Positions 42,444-52,085 of a DNA stretch of 64,000 bases are shown here, in pieces. Made by a program: the position numbers and the translations under genes. The stretch is from Pseudomonas agarici (GTDB lineage: Bacteria; Pseudomonadota; Gammaproteobacteria; Pseudomonadales; Pseudomonadaceae). Under the pieces are notes generated by a model. It saw only the letters and a program-made list of their open reading frames with translations, was not told the origin of the DNA and searched no databases. Position 1 is the first letter of the stretch. Each line of letters starts with the position of its first letter. The DNA lies in NCBI RefSeq assembly GCF_900109755.1, contig NZ_FOAR01000008.1, positions 62,001 through 126,000 of the forward strand, written 5' to 3'.

Positions 42444-44438
42444 TCAGGAGTCCATATGTCGTTGCTGATGGATCCAGTCCACTATCTCGCCGTCCGGAGC
42501 ATACCCACTGACAGTATCACGCAATAACTGACGTACACGCGCGTAATCATCACTCTCGACAGCCACAAGCAATTCGGACAGACGCAACTTGAGTGTCTCC
42601 CAAGAAAGCAGATCTTCACTGGCGGTCATGATCATCGGATGCTGGGTCATCGCCACGTTGTCACCGATCAGTAGCTCTTCGTAAAGCTTTTCTCCAGGCC
42701 GCAAGCCGGAAAACTCGATAGCTATATCACCATGAGGGTTCCTGTCGGAGCGAATACTCAGGCCGGAAAGATGAATCATCTTTTCAGCCAGCTCGACAAT
42801 TCTGACCGGTTCCCCCATGTCCAGGACAAACACATCGCCACCCTGCCCCATCGAGCCGGCCTGGATAACCAACTGGGCCGCTTCAGGGATAGTCATGAAG
42901 TAACGTGTGATCTTCGGGTGAGTCACCGTCAGAGGCCCTCCCGCTTTGATCTGCTTGTGGAACAGCGGAATAACCGAACCCGACGAACCCAGCACATTGC
43001 CAAATCGAACCATGGTAAAGCGGGTCTTGTTGACGCACGATACTTTGCTCGAATCACCAAAGAGCACCGGCGCCAACTCACGACTGAGGGCTTGGAGGAT
43101 CATCTCGGCCAGTCGCTTGGTGCTGCCCATGACATTGGTCGGACGCACGGCCTTGTCGGTGGAAATAAGCACGAAGTTCACCACGCCCGCCCGCAATGCT
43201 GCTTGAGCGGTGTTCAGCGTACCGATCACATTATTGAGCACACCCTCGGCAATATTGTGCTCCACCATGGGAACATGCTTATAGGCCGCCGCATGATAGA
43301 CCGTTTCCACACGCCAGGTTTTCATGATTGCCAGCAATTTGTCTGGATTACGCACCGACCCAAGGATCGGCAGCAAGCGCACGGACAGCGATTCAAGGGC
43401 CACGCGTCGTTCGAGCTCCGACAAAATACTGTAGAGATTGAACTCACTGTGCTCGAAGAGCAGAAGCGTTGTTGGGCGCAAGGCAAGAATCTGCCGGCAC
43501 AACTCCGAACCAATGGAGCCGCCGGCCCCGGTTACGAGCACCGACCGCCCCTTGATACAATGCTCGAGCAATTCAGCCTGTGCTGGCACGGCATCGCGCC
43601 CGAGCAGGTCGGCGATATCGACTTCCTGAATATCATCAACCTTGACTCGCCCGCTTGCCAGATCCATGAAACCGGGCACGCTACGCACATGCAAAGGATA
43701 GCCCTCCAGCAGGCCGAGAATCTCACGGCGCCGGCCCCGGGAAGAGGAAGGAATCGCCAGTAGAATTTCCTGGGCTCCCGTGGCATCGATCATCTGCTGG
43801 ATATGCCTGGGCTTGTAGACCTGTAACCCTGAAATACAGCGATCGGCAATGCTGCTGTCATCGTCAATAAAGGCAACGGGCTGCATCGCACGCCCCATGC
43901 GCAATGCAGCGACTAGCTGATTGCCAGCAGCGCCGGCCCCATACACTGCAACCTTGGGCAAGCCATTATCACGGCTGGCAAAGGGCATATGCTGAGCGGC
44001 CTCGAACCAATCCCCTAAAAAGTACTGACGCATTGCCAAGCGCAGGCCGCCCACCATGATCAAACTCAACCACCAATAGTTGAACATGATGGACCGAGGA
44101 ACGACAGTCTGGTGATTACTATAGAGATAGACCACCACGCCCAGGATCAGCGAGGACAGGCTTACTGCCTTGATAATAGCAATCAGCGCATCATTGCCGA
44201 AATAACGCATCACGGCCCGATAAAGGCCAAATCGAATGAAAAGAGGAATCGCAACAATCGGAGCTACAATAAATAGCCAGCGATGCTGGGTAAATGGATT
44301 GATCAAATCATCTATCCCCAGGCGAACAACAAACGCCATCCACAGCGCCAACCAGACCATGACGGTATCGGTTACCACCTGCAAAAAGCGCTTTTTTCGA
44401 CGCGGAAGACCTACCAAATAGGCTCGTATCTTATCCAT
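42444..44438 (-). CDS. wbpM: Membrane nucleotide-sugar 4,6-dehydratase/epimerase WbpM
   Basis: 664 residues. Four N-terminal membrane segments (within 20-150) are followed by a CoA-binding-like domain ([17 protein letters not shown]) and a C-terminal SDR domain ([19 protein letters not shown]). The catalytic Tyr of SDRs is replaced by Met ([17 protein letters not shown]), a known hallmark of the WbpM group. It makes the UDP-4-keto-6-deoxy sugar from UDP-GlcNAc, the step before UDP-FucNAc or QuiNAc. The ATG at 44438 has AGAGGG upstream. It is the conserved 3' border of Pseudomonas O-antigen loci. Confidence 0.95.
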   Translation of the reverse strand: MDKIRAYLVGLPRRKKRFLQVVTDTVMVWLALWMAFVVRLGIDDLINPFTQHRWLFIVAPIVAIPLFIRFGLYRAVMRYFGNDALIAIIKAVSLSSLILGVVVYLYSNHQTVVPRSIMFNYWWLSLIMVGGLRLAMRQYFLGDWFEAAQHMPFASRDNGLPKVAVYGAGAAGNQLVAALRMGRAMQPVAFIDDDSSIADRCISGLQVYKPRHIQQMIDATGAQEILLAIPSSSRGRRREILGLLEGYPLHVRSVPGFMDLASGRVKVDDIQEVDIADLLGRDAVPAQAELLEHCIKGRSVLVTGAGGSIGSELCRQILALRPTTLLLFEHSEFNLYSILSELERRVALESLSVRLLPILGSVRNPDKLLAIMKTWRVETVYHAAAYKHVPMVEHNIAEGVLNNVIGTLNTAQAALRAGVVNFVLISTDKAVRPTNVMGSTKRLAEMILQALSRELAPVLFGDSSKVSCVNKTRFTMVRFGNVLGSSGSVIPLFHKQIKAGGPLTVTHPKITRYFMTIPEAAQLVIQAGSMGQGGDVFVLDMGEPVRIVELAEKMIHLSGLSIRSDRNPHGDIAIEFSGLRPGEKLYEELLIGDNVAMTQHPMIMTASEDLLSWETLKLRLSELLVAVESDDYARVRQLLRDTVSGYAPDGEIVDWIHQQRHMDS

Positions 44439-44515
44439 AATCCCTCTGTAGCTTGCCTGCAAAATACCTCCCCCTGAATCAACCATCACTTAGTCGCGTC
44501 CCTGACCATGACAGT

Positions 44516-45535
44516 TTAAACAACCTTCTCCAACTCACCGGCATGAAATCGGACGGCGAGAGGCACCAAAGGGGCGTAAGCCAACACTAATCCAGTAAAA
44601 CCATCCAATACAGACAGGCCGACACACAAACCGATAGGCAATAACCAAACGACATTGATCCCGAGCACCACCAGCGTGACGGGTAAATGACGACCGGCCT
44701 GACGCGAGGCAAATTGATAGGCGTGGCTGCGGTGAGCCTCGTAAACCTTGTCTCCACGAAGCAACCGCCGTCCAAGCGTAAAAGTCGCATCCACGATAAA
44801 CACTCCCAGAAAAATCAACCATACCCACAGCAGATGAGGCGCATGCCAAGCGGCGTGGAGAGAAAGACCTCCCATCATGATGCCTAGAAAACCACTACCG
44901 ACATCCCCCATAAAAATTCGCGCAGGGGGAAAATTCCAATAAAGAAAACCGGCAACGGCCAGTGCCAAACACAACGGAGCCCAGACCAAACCTTCGTATC
45001 CAGCAATTTTATAGACTAGACAGGCACCGAAACAGACGAAAATAGCTTCAACACTGGCAATCCCGTCAATTCCATCCATGAAATTATAGAGGTTGAGCAT
45101 CCACACCAAGTAAAAGGCGGCCAGGATGTGACCCAGCCATCCCAAACTCACCTCTGCCCCGAAGAAATTGATAGCCGGCATACCGCCCAAACAAAACAGC
45201 ATCCAAAAAGAGGCGAGAAAATGAGCCAATAGACGCCAACGGGCGGCTATATGCCCATGATCATCGAGAAAACCCACTATTGCGACAGCACTGCCGGCCA
45301 CAAAAAGCGCCCAGAACACTGACCATGGCAGTATGCCTATCCAGGCTAAAACCGACAGCGCAATCAAGAAACCAAGCACAATCGCCACACCGCCACCACG
45401 AGGCGTCGCAACAGAATGAGAGCTACGCCCATTGGGAACATCTATCAAACTACGCGCTAGCGCATATCGGCGTAACATGCCGGTCAACATTAATGAGGAG
45501 ACCAGTACGAACGCACACAACAGCAAAATCATCAT
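44516..45535 (-). CDS. wbpL: Undecaprenyl-phosphate sugar-1-phosphate transferase WbpL
   Basis: 339-residue polyprenol-P N-acetylhexosaminyl-1-P transferase (WecA/MraY fold) with about ten membrane segments. Conserved cytosolic motifs are PRGGGVAIVLGF, VGFLDDHGHI (Asp-Asp), YNFMDGIDGIAS, FPPARIFMGDVGSGFLG and HRSHAYQFA. It starts O-antigen (and often common-antigen) repeat units by transferring a FucNAc/GlcNAc-type phosphosugar to undecaprenyl phosphate. It is 77 bases before wbpM. The nested IS elements lie just upstream and may separate it from its original promoter. Confidence 0.94.
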   Translation of the reverse strand: MMILLLCAFVLVSSLMLTGMLRRYALARSLIDVPNGRSSHSVATPRGGGVAIVLGFLIALSVLAWIGILPWSVFWALFVAGSAVAIVGFLDDHGHIAARWRLLAHFLASFWMLFCLGGMPAINFFGAEVSLGWLGHILAAFYLVWMLNLYNFMDGIDGIASVEAIFVCFGACLVYKIAGYEGLVWAPLCLALAVAGFLYWNFPPARIFMGDVGSGFLGIMMGGLSLHAAWHAPHLLWVWLIFLGVFIVDATFTLGRRLLRGDKVYEAHRSHAYQFASRQAGRHLPVTLVVLGINVVWLLPIGLCVGLSVLDGFTGLVLAYAPLVPLAVRFHAGELEKVV

Positions 45536-45736
45536 CTAGTTCAAAATTCCTGAAACGCTGGCCACAAGCAAGCCAAGATAAAGAATGAAGCCTGCGAACT
45601 CAATCCACTATTCTACGCAACATTGCGATGGTGCGTCGGGATCTGTCTGCTGGAAGCTCGCGGTCGGCCTCATCTCTGCGGCTAGGTGATGACTCCAGCC
45701 TTGCCGTAATTGAGTCTCAAGGCAAGTCTGTATTGC
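45536..45736. other. Upstream region of wbpL, no recognised gene
   Basis: About 200 bases between wbpL and a short remnant next to the IS3 element. It must supply the wbpL-wbpM promoter unless transcription comes through the IS. No clear -35/-10 pair was fixed. Confidence 0.35.
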
Positions 45737-45836
45737 TCAGCTTAAAGGGGCGAGGTAGGAAACCGAATTGTCATTGAGATTCGCAGCGGTCAGCCGCTCA
45801 AGCTCGGACTTGAGAGAATCAATGAGATCTGCAGTG
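45737..45836 (-). pseudogene. Truncated 3' end of an unknown gene at the IS3 border
   Basis: The minus strand reads ADLIDSLKSELERLTAANLN and then DNSVSYLAPLS before a TGA at 45737. It is a coiled-coil-like tail without a start. It runs into the IS3 left end, as if the insertion removed the rest. The family is not recognised. Confidence 0.35.
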
Positions 45837-45873
45837 GTTTGTAGTGGTTTAATTTCCCCGGACACCCCGATAG

Positions 45874-46387
<514 letters not shown>

Positions 46388-47737
46388 ATGAAAAAGTCTG
46401 ACTTAAAAAGCAGAGGGTTACCGGTAATTAATACTCGAGCGGCCGGCATTGATATCGGCTCACGCTTTCATGTTGTCGCCGTTCCAGCTGATCGCGCGCG
46501 AGATCCGATTCAAACCTTTAATACCTTCACCGCTGATCTTGAGCGGATGGCTAATTGGCTGGTGAGTCTCGGCATCTCGACAGTCGCCATGGAGTCGACC
46601 GGCGTTTATTGGATTCCGGTTTACGAGATACTCGAAACGCACGGACTTCATGTAGTACTTGCTAATGCCCGAGATGCTCGCGCAGTGCCAGGGCGTAAAA
46701 CCGACGTGAATGATGCGCAGTGGATTCAACGACTCCATTCCTGCGGATTGCTTCGAGCTAGCTTCCGTCCAGATCGCGAAATCTCGGCTTTACGCAGCTA
46801 TTTAAGATTACGAGAGCGCCACCTTGACTACGCGGCCGCACATATTCAGCACATGCAAAAAGCGCTCACCCATATGAATCTGCAACTGCACCATGTCGTG
46901 GCGGATGTCACCGGAGTGACCGGCATGCGAATAATTCGGGCCATAGTGGCCGGTGAGCGAAGCCCGTCAGTATTGGCTGCCATGAGCGATACCCGCTGCA
47001 AAGCGGGTATCGATGTCATTGAGGCTGCGCTAGTCGGTAATTATCAGCCGGAGCACATATTTGCCCTGTCACAAGCACTGACAATGTATGATGCGTACCA
47101 AGCGCAGCTCCTCATCTGCGATCAGCAAATTGCACAAGTGCTCATCAAGCTTTCACAGGAAAAGTTGCGTCCGTCAGAACCATTGCCTAAACCGCGTCAT
47201 AAAACCCGGCAACCGAATGCACTTAACTTCGATGTTCGCACGTTGCTCTATCAACTGGTCGGCGTAGACCTCACGCAAATACATGGCATTGGCCCCTTTC
47301 TGGCACTGCGGCTGGTCGCCGAATGCGGTACAGATCTGAGCCGATGGCGCACTTGTCATCATTTTACTTCGTGGTTGACGCTTGCGCCGGGATGTAGGAT
47401 CAGCGGCGGTAAGGTGCTTTCCGCTCATACTCGGAAAACCAAGAATCGAGTTACTGCCCACCTGCGCTTGGCTGCTGTCACAGTAGGGAGAACGAGTACT
47501 GCGCTTGGGGCCTTCTATAGACGCCTTGCAGCTCGAATCGGAAAAGCCAAAGCAGTCACCGCGACCGCCCGAAAAATTGCGATTCTGTTCTACAACGCGA
47601 TGCGTTTCGGTATGAGCTATCAAGACCCCGGAGCAGACCAGTATGAACAGAGATATCGGGAGCGGGTCGTAAAGGGTCTACATCGCCGTGCTGCCGAATT
47701 TGGTTTCACTCTTCAGCCAACGGAGGGTGTTTCTTAG
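46388..47737 (+). CDS. IS110-family transposase
   Basis: 449-residue DEDD recombinase. The N-terminal RuvC-like part has GIDIGSRFHVVAV, VAMESTGVYWIPVYEIL, and NARDARAVPGRKTDVNDAQW. The C-terminal transposase-20 part has IHGIGPFLALRLVAECG, FTSWLTLAPGCRISGGKV (catalytic Ser region) and KNRVTAHLRLAA. GGAGG lies five bases before the ATG. The frame looks intact, so it may be active. Confidence 0.92.
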   Translation: MKKSDLKSRGLPVINTRAAGIDIGSRFHVVAVPADRARDPIQTFNTFTADLERMANWLVSLGISTVAMESTGVYWIPVYEILETHGLHVVLANARDARAVPGRKTDVNDAQWIQRLHSCGLLRASFRPDREISALRSYLRLRERHLDYAAAHIQHMQKALTHMNLQLHHVVADVTGVTGMRIIRAIVAGERSPSVLAAMSDTRCKAGIDVIEAALVGNYQPEHIFALSQALTMYDAYQAQLLICDQQIAQVLIKLSQEKLRPSEPLPKPRHKTRQPNALNFDVRTLLYQLVGVDLTQIHGIGPFLALRLVAECGTDLSRWRTCHHFTSWLTLAPGCRISGGKVLSAHTRKTKNRVTAHLRLAAVTVGRTSTALGAFYRRLAARIGKAKAVTATARKIAILFYNAMRFGMSYQDPGADQYEQRYRERVVKGLHRRAAEFGFTLQPTEGVS

Positions 47738-47769
47738 GAAGCTACAGCCTTCTTTGCCCGCGAGCTGAA

Positions 47770-48657
47770 GTGACCTACCACCTGGTTCAGCAGTTGCAAC
47801 AGAAGGCTTATTCGGTGGCTCACGTCTGTCGGGTACTGGGCGTCAGTCGATCTGGCTTTTACGAAGCCCGTAAACGTGCCGAGGCGCCCGTATCGATTTG
47901 CCCCGTCACGGTACAGCTCAAGGCCTCGTTTAGCGAAAGTGGCGGTTGTTACGGCAGTCGTCCGTTGCGCAAAGCCCTGCACGCCAAGGGGATGCAGATA
48001 GGTCTTTATAAAATCCGCCGCTTGATGCGAGCCAACGGCTTGCGTTCGGCCTGGAAGCGTAAATTTGTGCACACCACGCATAGCAATCATGATTTACCGG
48101 TTGCAGAGAATGTACTGAATCGTCAGTTCGAGCCCGAGGCGGCGAACAAGGCGTGGGTGGCGGATGTGACCTACATCCGGACCCGCAGTGGCTGGCTGTA
48201 CCTGGCCGTGGTGCTGGACTTGTTCTCGCGTAAGATCGTGGGCTGGTCCATGGCCCCAAACATGCCTGCCGAGCTGGTATGCAACGCCATGCAACTGGCT
48301 ATTGCCCAGCGCCAGCCGGCACCGGGACTGATCGCCCACTCGGACAGGGGGAGTCAGTATGCAAGCACGAGCTACAGAGCGCTGCTGGAACGAAATGGCA
48401 TGCAGCAGAGCATGAGTCGCAAAGGAAATTGTTGGGACAATTCCGTGATGGAGCGTTTCTTCCTGAGCCTGAAAATGGAACGTGTATGGCGCCGTGACTA
48501 CGCCAACCATGGCGAGGCCATACGTGACATCACCGAGTACATCGTTGGATTTTACAACAACGAACGGCTGCACTCGAAACTGGGGTATCTGCCACCGACC
48601 GTTTACGAGCGGGCGATGGCATCGAAATTACCTATCGAGGTGTCCGGAATTAGTTGA
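47770..48657 (+). CDS. IS3-family OrfB transposase
   Basis: 295-residue rve-type integrase core with DDE residues in WVADVTYIRTRSG, IAHSDRGSQYAS and NSVMERFFLSLK. The N-terminus has the HTH_21-like GCYGSRPLRKALHAKG. The GTG start overlaps the OrfA stop (GTGA). Normal production is as an OrfAB frameshift protein, which the IS110 insertion in orfA should prevent, so the element is probably no longer mobile by itself. Confidence 0.9.
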   Translation: MTYHLVQQLQQKAYSVAHVCRVLGVSRSGFYEARKRAEAPVSICPVTVQLKASFSESGGCYGSRPLRKALHAKGMQIGLYKIRRLMRANGLRSAWKRKFVHTTHSNHDLPVAENVLNRQFEPEAANKAWVADVTYIRTRSGWLYLAVVLDLFSRKIVGWSMAPNMPAELVCNAMQLAIAQRQPAPGLIAHSDRGSQYASTSYRALLERNGMQQSMSRKGNCWDNSVMERFFLSLKMERVWRRDYANHGEAIRDITEYIVGFYNNERLHSKLGYLPPTVYERAMASKLPIEVSGIS

Positions 48658-48725
48658 CCACTACAGACAGGTTTAACGGAGGGTACTGATCAGATACGCC
48701 CCCAGAACCCGTTTAGAGCAAAGCT

Positions 48726-48884
48726 TCGTTCGTCAAAAAGGCGATCACCAGAGCAAAAATTTATGGTCTGATCGAAACTGTGAGTGTCAACGCTCAGAAG
48801 ACAGATACGTGCTAATGTCACGTACTGGAATAGCTGTCGCCGACGACAGCGCTTAATGATTTCGAAGTACTACTGTCGTAGAAC
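48726..48884 (+). pseudogene. Decayed C-terminus of an IS66-type transposase (TnpC)
   Basis: One frame reads KAITRAKIYGLIETVSVNAQ, a stop, CHVLE, a stop, LSPTTALNDFEVLLS, a stop and N. It aligns without gaps to the remembered IS66 TnpC tail (AxASAxIYSLIETAKANGLEPYxYLxHVLExLPxAxTVEDFEALLPWN). The stops lie where Leu, Gln/Arg and Trp codons are expected, each one base change away. It is an old remnant next to the IS3 element. Confidence 0.65.
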
Positions 48885-49030
48885 CGTTTATCGGATATAC
48901 AATAGTAAGCGAAAATTCCCCATGTTGTTAGCGGGTTTGTAGTACCCCACATTGGTGGAGATTTCATCTAACCCCTATGCAGTCACATTGCTGATAAACC
49001 CCTTAAGCTGATCGCGGAGACGATTAAGTT
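48885..49030. other. Leader region of fdtC
   Basis: AT-rich, with TATACAAT near 48896-48904 as a possible -10 region. The fdtC ATG is preceded by GGAGA at ten bases. No further feature seen. Confidence 0.35.
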
Positions 49031-49528
49031 ATGTTTAAAAAAGAATATTTTGTACATGAGAGAGCAATTTGCGAGTCAAAAAATATAGGAGGAGGCACTA
49101 ACATATGGGCATTTTCGCATATTTTAAAAAATGCCGTTATTGGTAGCGAATGCAACATTTGCGACCATGTTTTTATAGAAAACGATGTATTAATTGGAAA
49201 CAGAGTTACGATAAAGTGTGGCGTTCAAATATGGGACGGTATAACCATAGAGGATGACGTATTTATTGGTCCCAATGTAACCTTTACAAATGATATGTTT
49301 CCAAGAAGCAAAATTTATCCCGAAAAATTTCTTCGCATAACTGTAAAAAAAGGGGCATCTCTTGGTGCAAATTGCACCATCTTGCCCGGAATTATCATCG
49401 GAAAAAATTCGATGGTTGGCGCCGGCTCAGTCGTTACTAAAAATGTGCCTGATAACACCTTAGTATTTGGTAATCCTGCAAAGAAAATTCGATTAGTTTC
49501 GGATTCAAACAGATTAGATATAGATTAA
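49031..49528 (+). CDS. fdtC: Sugar N-acetyltransferase, left-handed beta-helix (FdtC/QdtC type)
   Basis: 165 residues of hexapeptide repeats ([59 protein letters not shown]) ending [15 protein letters not shown]. It resembles enzymes that acetylate the 3-amino group of dTDP-3-amino-3,6-dideoxyhexose. WbpD-type enzymes are an alternative, but their partners WbpB/WbpE are absent while FdtA and FdtB are present. It is transcribed opposite to the rest of the operon and is AT-rich like it. Confidence 0.8.
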   Translation: MFKKEYFVHERAICESKNIGGGTNIWAFSHILKNAVIGSECNICDHVFIENDVLIGNRVTIKCGVQIWDGITIEDDVFIGPNVTFTNDMFPRSKIYPEKFLRITVKKGASLGANCTILPGIIIGKNSMVGAGSVVTKNVPDNTLVFGNPAKKIRLVSDSNRLDID

Positions 49529-49577
49529 TATTTGTTTTTTTTGGTTAGACGCTAAAAAAATGATAGATATTTTTTCT

Positions 49578-49602
49578 GCGCCCGATGCGGGCGCGATTTT
49601 TT
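49578..49602 (+). terminator. Rho-independent terminator of fdtC
   Basis: GCGCCCG (49578-49584) and CGGGCGC (49588-49594) form a 7-bp GC-only stem around ATG, followed by GATTTTTT. It lies 50 bases after the fdtC stop. Confidence 0.8.
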
Positions 49603-49967
49603 GGATAAAACCTTCCCGCGAACTGATCACAGCGAACGGATAAAGGCACAGTTAAATGAGACTAATCAAGTATCCGGAAGAAGTATGAGTTGATGCACGA
49701 GATTTGCATATGCGTTGTAGTTCCCATTTACTCCATGAGCACGGCACTTTTTTGGCGACTAGCTCCAGGGCAGCAATGCTTAGCAAGAGTAAAATAACGC
49801 GTCGAATCGGCTAATAGAGGGAACTCCAATTAGTGGGAATATCAATCAGACCACCTCTCTGCGTATAGTGCTGAAAAATCAGTAAGAAAAAAGATATCAA
49901 AAAAGTGAATTAAAAAATAAAAAAATATTAATTTTTATTTCATCCCACGACTACAACAATTGTGTTG
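49603..49967. other. Intergenic region between convergent fdtC and the wbp operon
   Basis: About 365 bases without an intact gene. A short open start (MRLIKYPEEV then stop, at 49656) resembles a degraded transposase start but is too short to assign. The last 80 bases before the wbpV stop are almost pure A/T. Confidence 0.35.
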
Positions 49968-50933
49968 CTAGCGAATTTTTTTGAACGACAAAGCGGCTTC
50001 TCCAAGAGACTCATCTACAGACTTCGGTGGTGACCAGCCAAGGATATCGAGATTTTTTTTAATATCAACCTGTAAAGATGAACAAAGACGACGAGCAACG
50101 TCACGCCGTCCTAGCAATGTTGCACCTAAAACAAACAACGACTGAGGAATAGGCAATAATCGTGCTGGGGAATCTAGCGCTAGACCTAATCTCTTTAGCA
50201 GCTCCGTCGTAGACATATCGTCATCATCGCTAACCAAAAATATCTCATTGGCAGCCGCAGGATGCACAATACAGGTAAATATTAAATCAACAAGATTATC
50301 TAGCGCCACCAAACTACGCTTATTATTAATACATCCCAACGGTAGTGGCAGCCTCCTATTCAGCCAATTCATCATCCGATGAAAATTCGCCTTAACACCT
50401 GGCCCATATATTAATACAGGTCGAATAATTACTACCTCCATGCCCGTTCTCAGTGCTATATCTCGAAGACCTGTCTCAGCCTCCATTTTTGAAATTCCGT
50501 AGGGGTCAATTGGATTCGGTAAATCATCCGCAAAAAAAGGTCTACCAGGAAAAGTGCTTTCTCCATTTACCTTGATCGAACTGATAAAGATAAATCGTCG
50601 AACTCCAGCAGCGGCAGCCTGACGGGCTATTTCTAACGTCCCGTCGACATTAATTTTCCGGAACACCGCAAGCGGATCGATCGAAGACTCACTCATAACA
50701 TGAACGCGCGCAGCTGCATGAATCACACAATCGCATTCACGTGGAAAAAACTCAACACCGAAAACTGTATCGGGCAATGATGAAATCACCGTAACCTTTT
50801 TTGGAAAACTAATATCCTTTCGTCGAATTAGAGCTAGGACCTCAAATTTATTAGACGCCAACAATCTGTCTATCAAAGCGCTGCCGACGAATCCAGATCC
50901 CCCAGTAATCAGTACCTTTGCCTTCCCAGTCAT
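49968..50933 (-). CDS. wbpV: NAD-dependent epimerase/dehydratase, WbpV type (UDP-4-keto-sugar reductase)
   Basis: 321-residue extended SDR. It has VLITGGSGFVGSALIDRLL at the N-terminus, VIHAAARVHVM, catalytic Ser in FISSIKVNGES, and YGISKMEAE (YxxxK). WbpV-type proteins reduce the 4-keto product of WbpM to UDP-FucNAc or UDP-QuiNAc, the substrate of WbpL. It overlaps the upstream glycosyltransferase by 4 bases (ATGA) and is the last gene of the minus-strand operon before the IS region. Confidence 0.83.
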   Translation of the reverse strand: MTGKAKVLITGGSGFVGSALIDRLLASNKFEVLALIRRKDISFPKKVTVISSLPDTVFGVEFFPRECDCVIHAAARVHVMSESSIDPLAVFRKINVDGTLEIARQAAAAGVRRFIFISSIKVNGESTFPGRPFFADDLPNPIDPYGISKMEAETGLRDIALRTGMEVVIIRPVLIYGPGVKANFHRMMNWLNRRLPLPLGCINNKRSLVALDNLVDLIFTCIVHPAAANEIFLVSDDDDMSTTELLKRLGLALDSPARLLPIPQSLFVLGATLLGRRDVARRLCSSLQVDIKKNLDILGWSPPKSVDESLGEAALSFKKIR

Positions 50934-52060
50934 ACATTAAGCGCCAGGTAACGGTAAATATCTAAGTGCTGCTGAACTATTTTTTCAATTGAAAATTCAC
51001 GTTCGGCTAATAATCGCCCTGCGTTACCCATTTTCCGCCGTACAGTAGAGTCAGTGATCAATAACGCCAGAGCCTCGGCAAGAGCCTCGGCGTCCCGGAC
51101 AGGTACCAATAAGCCTGTCTCCCCCGGTTCGATTGCATCTCTGCAACCAGGCACATCAGTAGTTACAACTGCTCGGCCACAAGCTGCCGCCTCAACGAGC
51201 ACCTTCGGCAGCCCCTCCCTATACGATGGCAACGTCACGATATGGGCGTTAGCAAATAAATTTGCAATGTCTTTACGAAAACCCAAAATTTGAACGACTC
51301 CTTCTTTTTTCCATAATTGCAGTTCATCAAAACTTACTGTTGCGGGATTGCCCGGATCAACATCACCAATCAACTGGAACGTGGCATCGATCTCGCGTGC
51401 TCTTAGTAATCGAGCAGCATCAATGTACTCTACGATACCCTTATCGTGCAAAAGCCTGGAGGCCATGCATACGATCGGCGTTCCGGGATTTTCAAAACTG
51501 CTCTCATAATGAGACAAATTGACACCCGACCCTCGAATCAAAGCAGTTCGAGCCTCCTTCAACACTCCTAGTGAAATAAGCATATCGCGATCATCCGCGT
51601 TCTGAAATATAACTTTTAAATTCCGTTTACCGAATGCAACTTTATAAAGAAAAACTACCAACTTGCGTAGTACCATGGACTTAGTACCACGAGATAAAAA
51701 TACAAAGCCAAGCCCAGACACTGCCGCAACAACACCACCTACAGGGGCTAAACGAGCAGCAATCCCACCATATAGGACAGGTTTTATGGTGACAAGATGC
51801 AACAAGTCTGGCTTTAGCTTCCACAACAACCGCCAGACAAAATACAAGGTCAAAAGTTCTCTCGTTGGACTTTTACCACTTCTCGAAAATGGGAGATCAT
51901 GATGTAAAAAACCGAGGCCGCGAATAGTATCAACGCCCTCTCCTCCCATACTGGCAATATTAACTATGTAACCGTTTGATCTCGCACTCTGTGCGATTTC
52001 AAGACGATGAGATAGAAAAAATCTCGGATCATTTACAACAATCAAAAGAATTTTGCTCAT
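50930..52060 (-). CDS. GT4-family glycosyltransferase
   Basis: 376 residues in the GT-B fold. The N-terminal domain starts KILLIVVNDPRFFLSHRL, and the C-terminal domain has VCMASRLLHDKGIVEYIDAA and the EGLPKVLVEAAACGRAVVTTDVPG nucleotide-sugar site (EX7E motif). It resembles enzymes that add the second sugar in Pseudomonas O units (WbpT/WbpU group), but donor and linkage cannot be fixed. Translation is coupled to wbpV. Confidence 0.85.
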   Translation of the reverse strand: MSKILLIVVNDPRFFLSHRLEIAQSARSNGYIVNIASMGGEGVDTIRGLGFLHHDLPFSRSGKSPTRELLTLYFVWRLLWKLKPDLLHLVTIKPVLYGGIAARLAPVGGVVAAVSGLGFVFLSRGTKSMVLRKLVVFLYKVAFGKRNLKVIFQNADDRDMLISLGVLKEARTALIRGSGVNLSHYESSFENPGTPIVCMASRLLHDKGIVEYIDAARLLRAREIDATFQLIGDVDPGNPATVSFDELQLWKKEGVVQILGFRKDIANLFANAHIVTLPSYREGLPKVLVEAAACGRAVVTTDVPGCRDAIEPGETGLLVPVRDAEALAEALALLITDSTVRRKMGNAGRLLAEREFSIEKIVQQHLDIYRYLALNV

Positions 52061-52085
52061 ATCTATACACCTAAGATAAAGTCGA

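Noticed and set aside
42732..43763. 343-codon plus-strand open frame
   Set aside because: Antisense to wbpM, with no ribosome site or recognisable domain.
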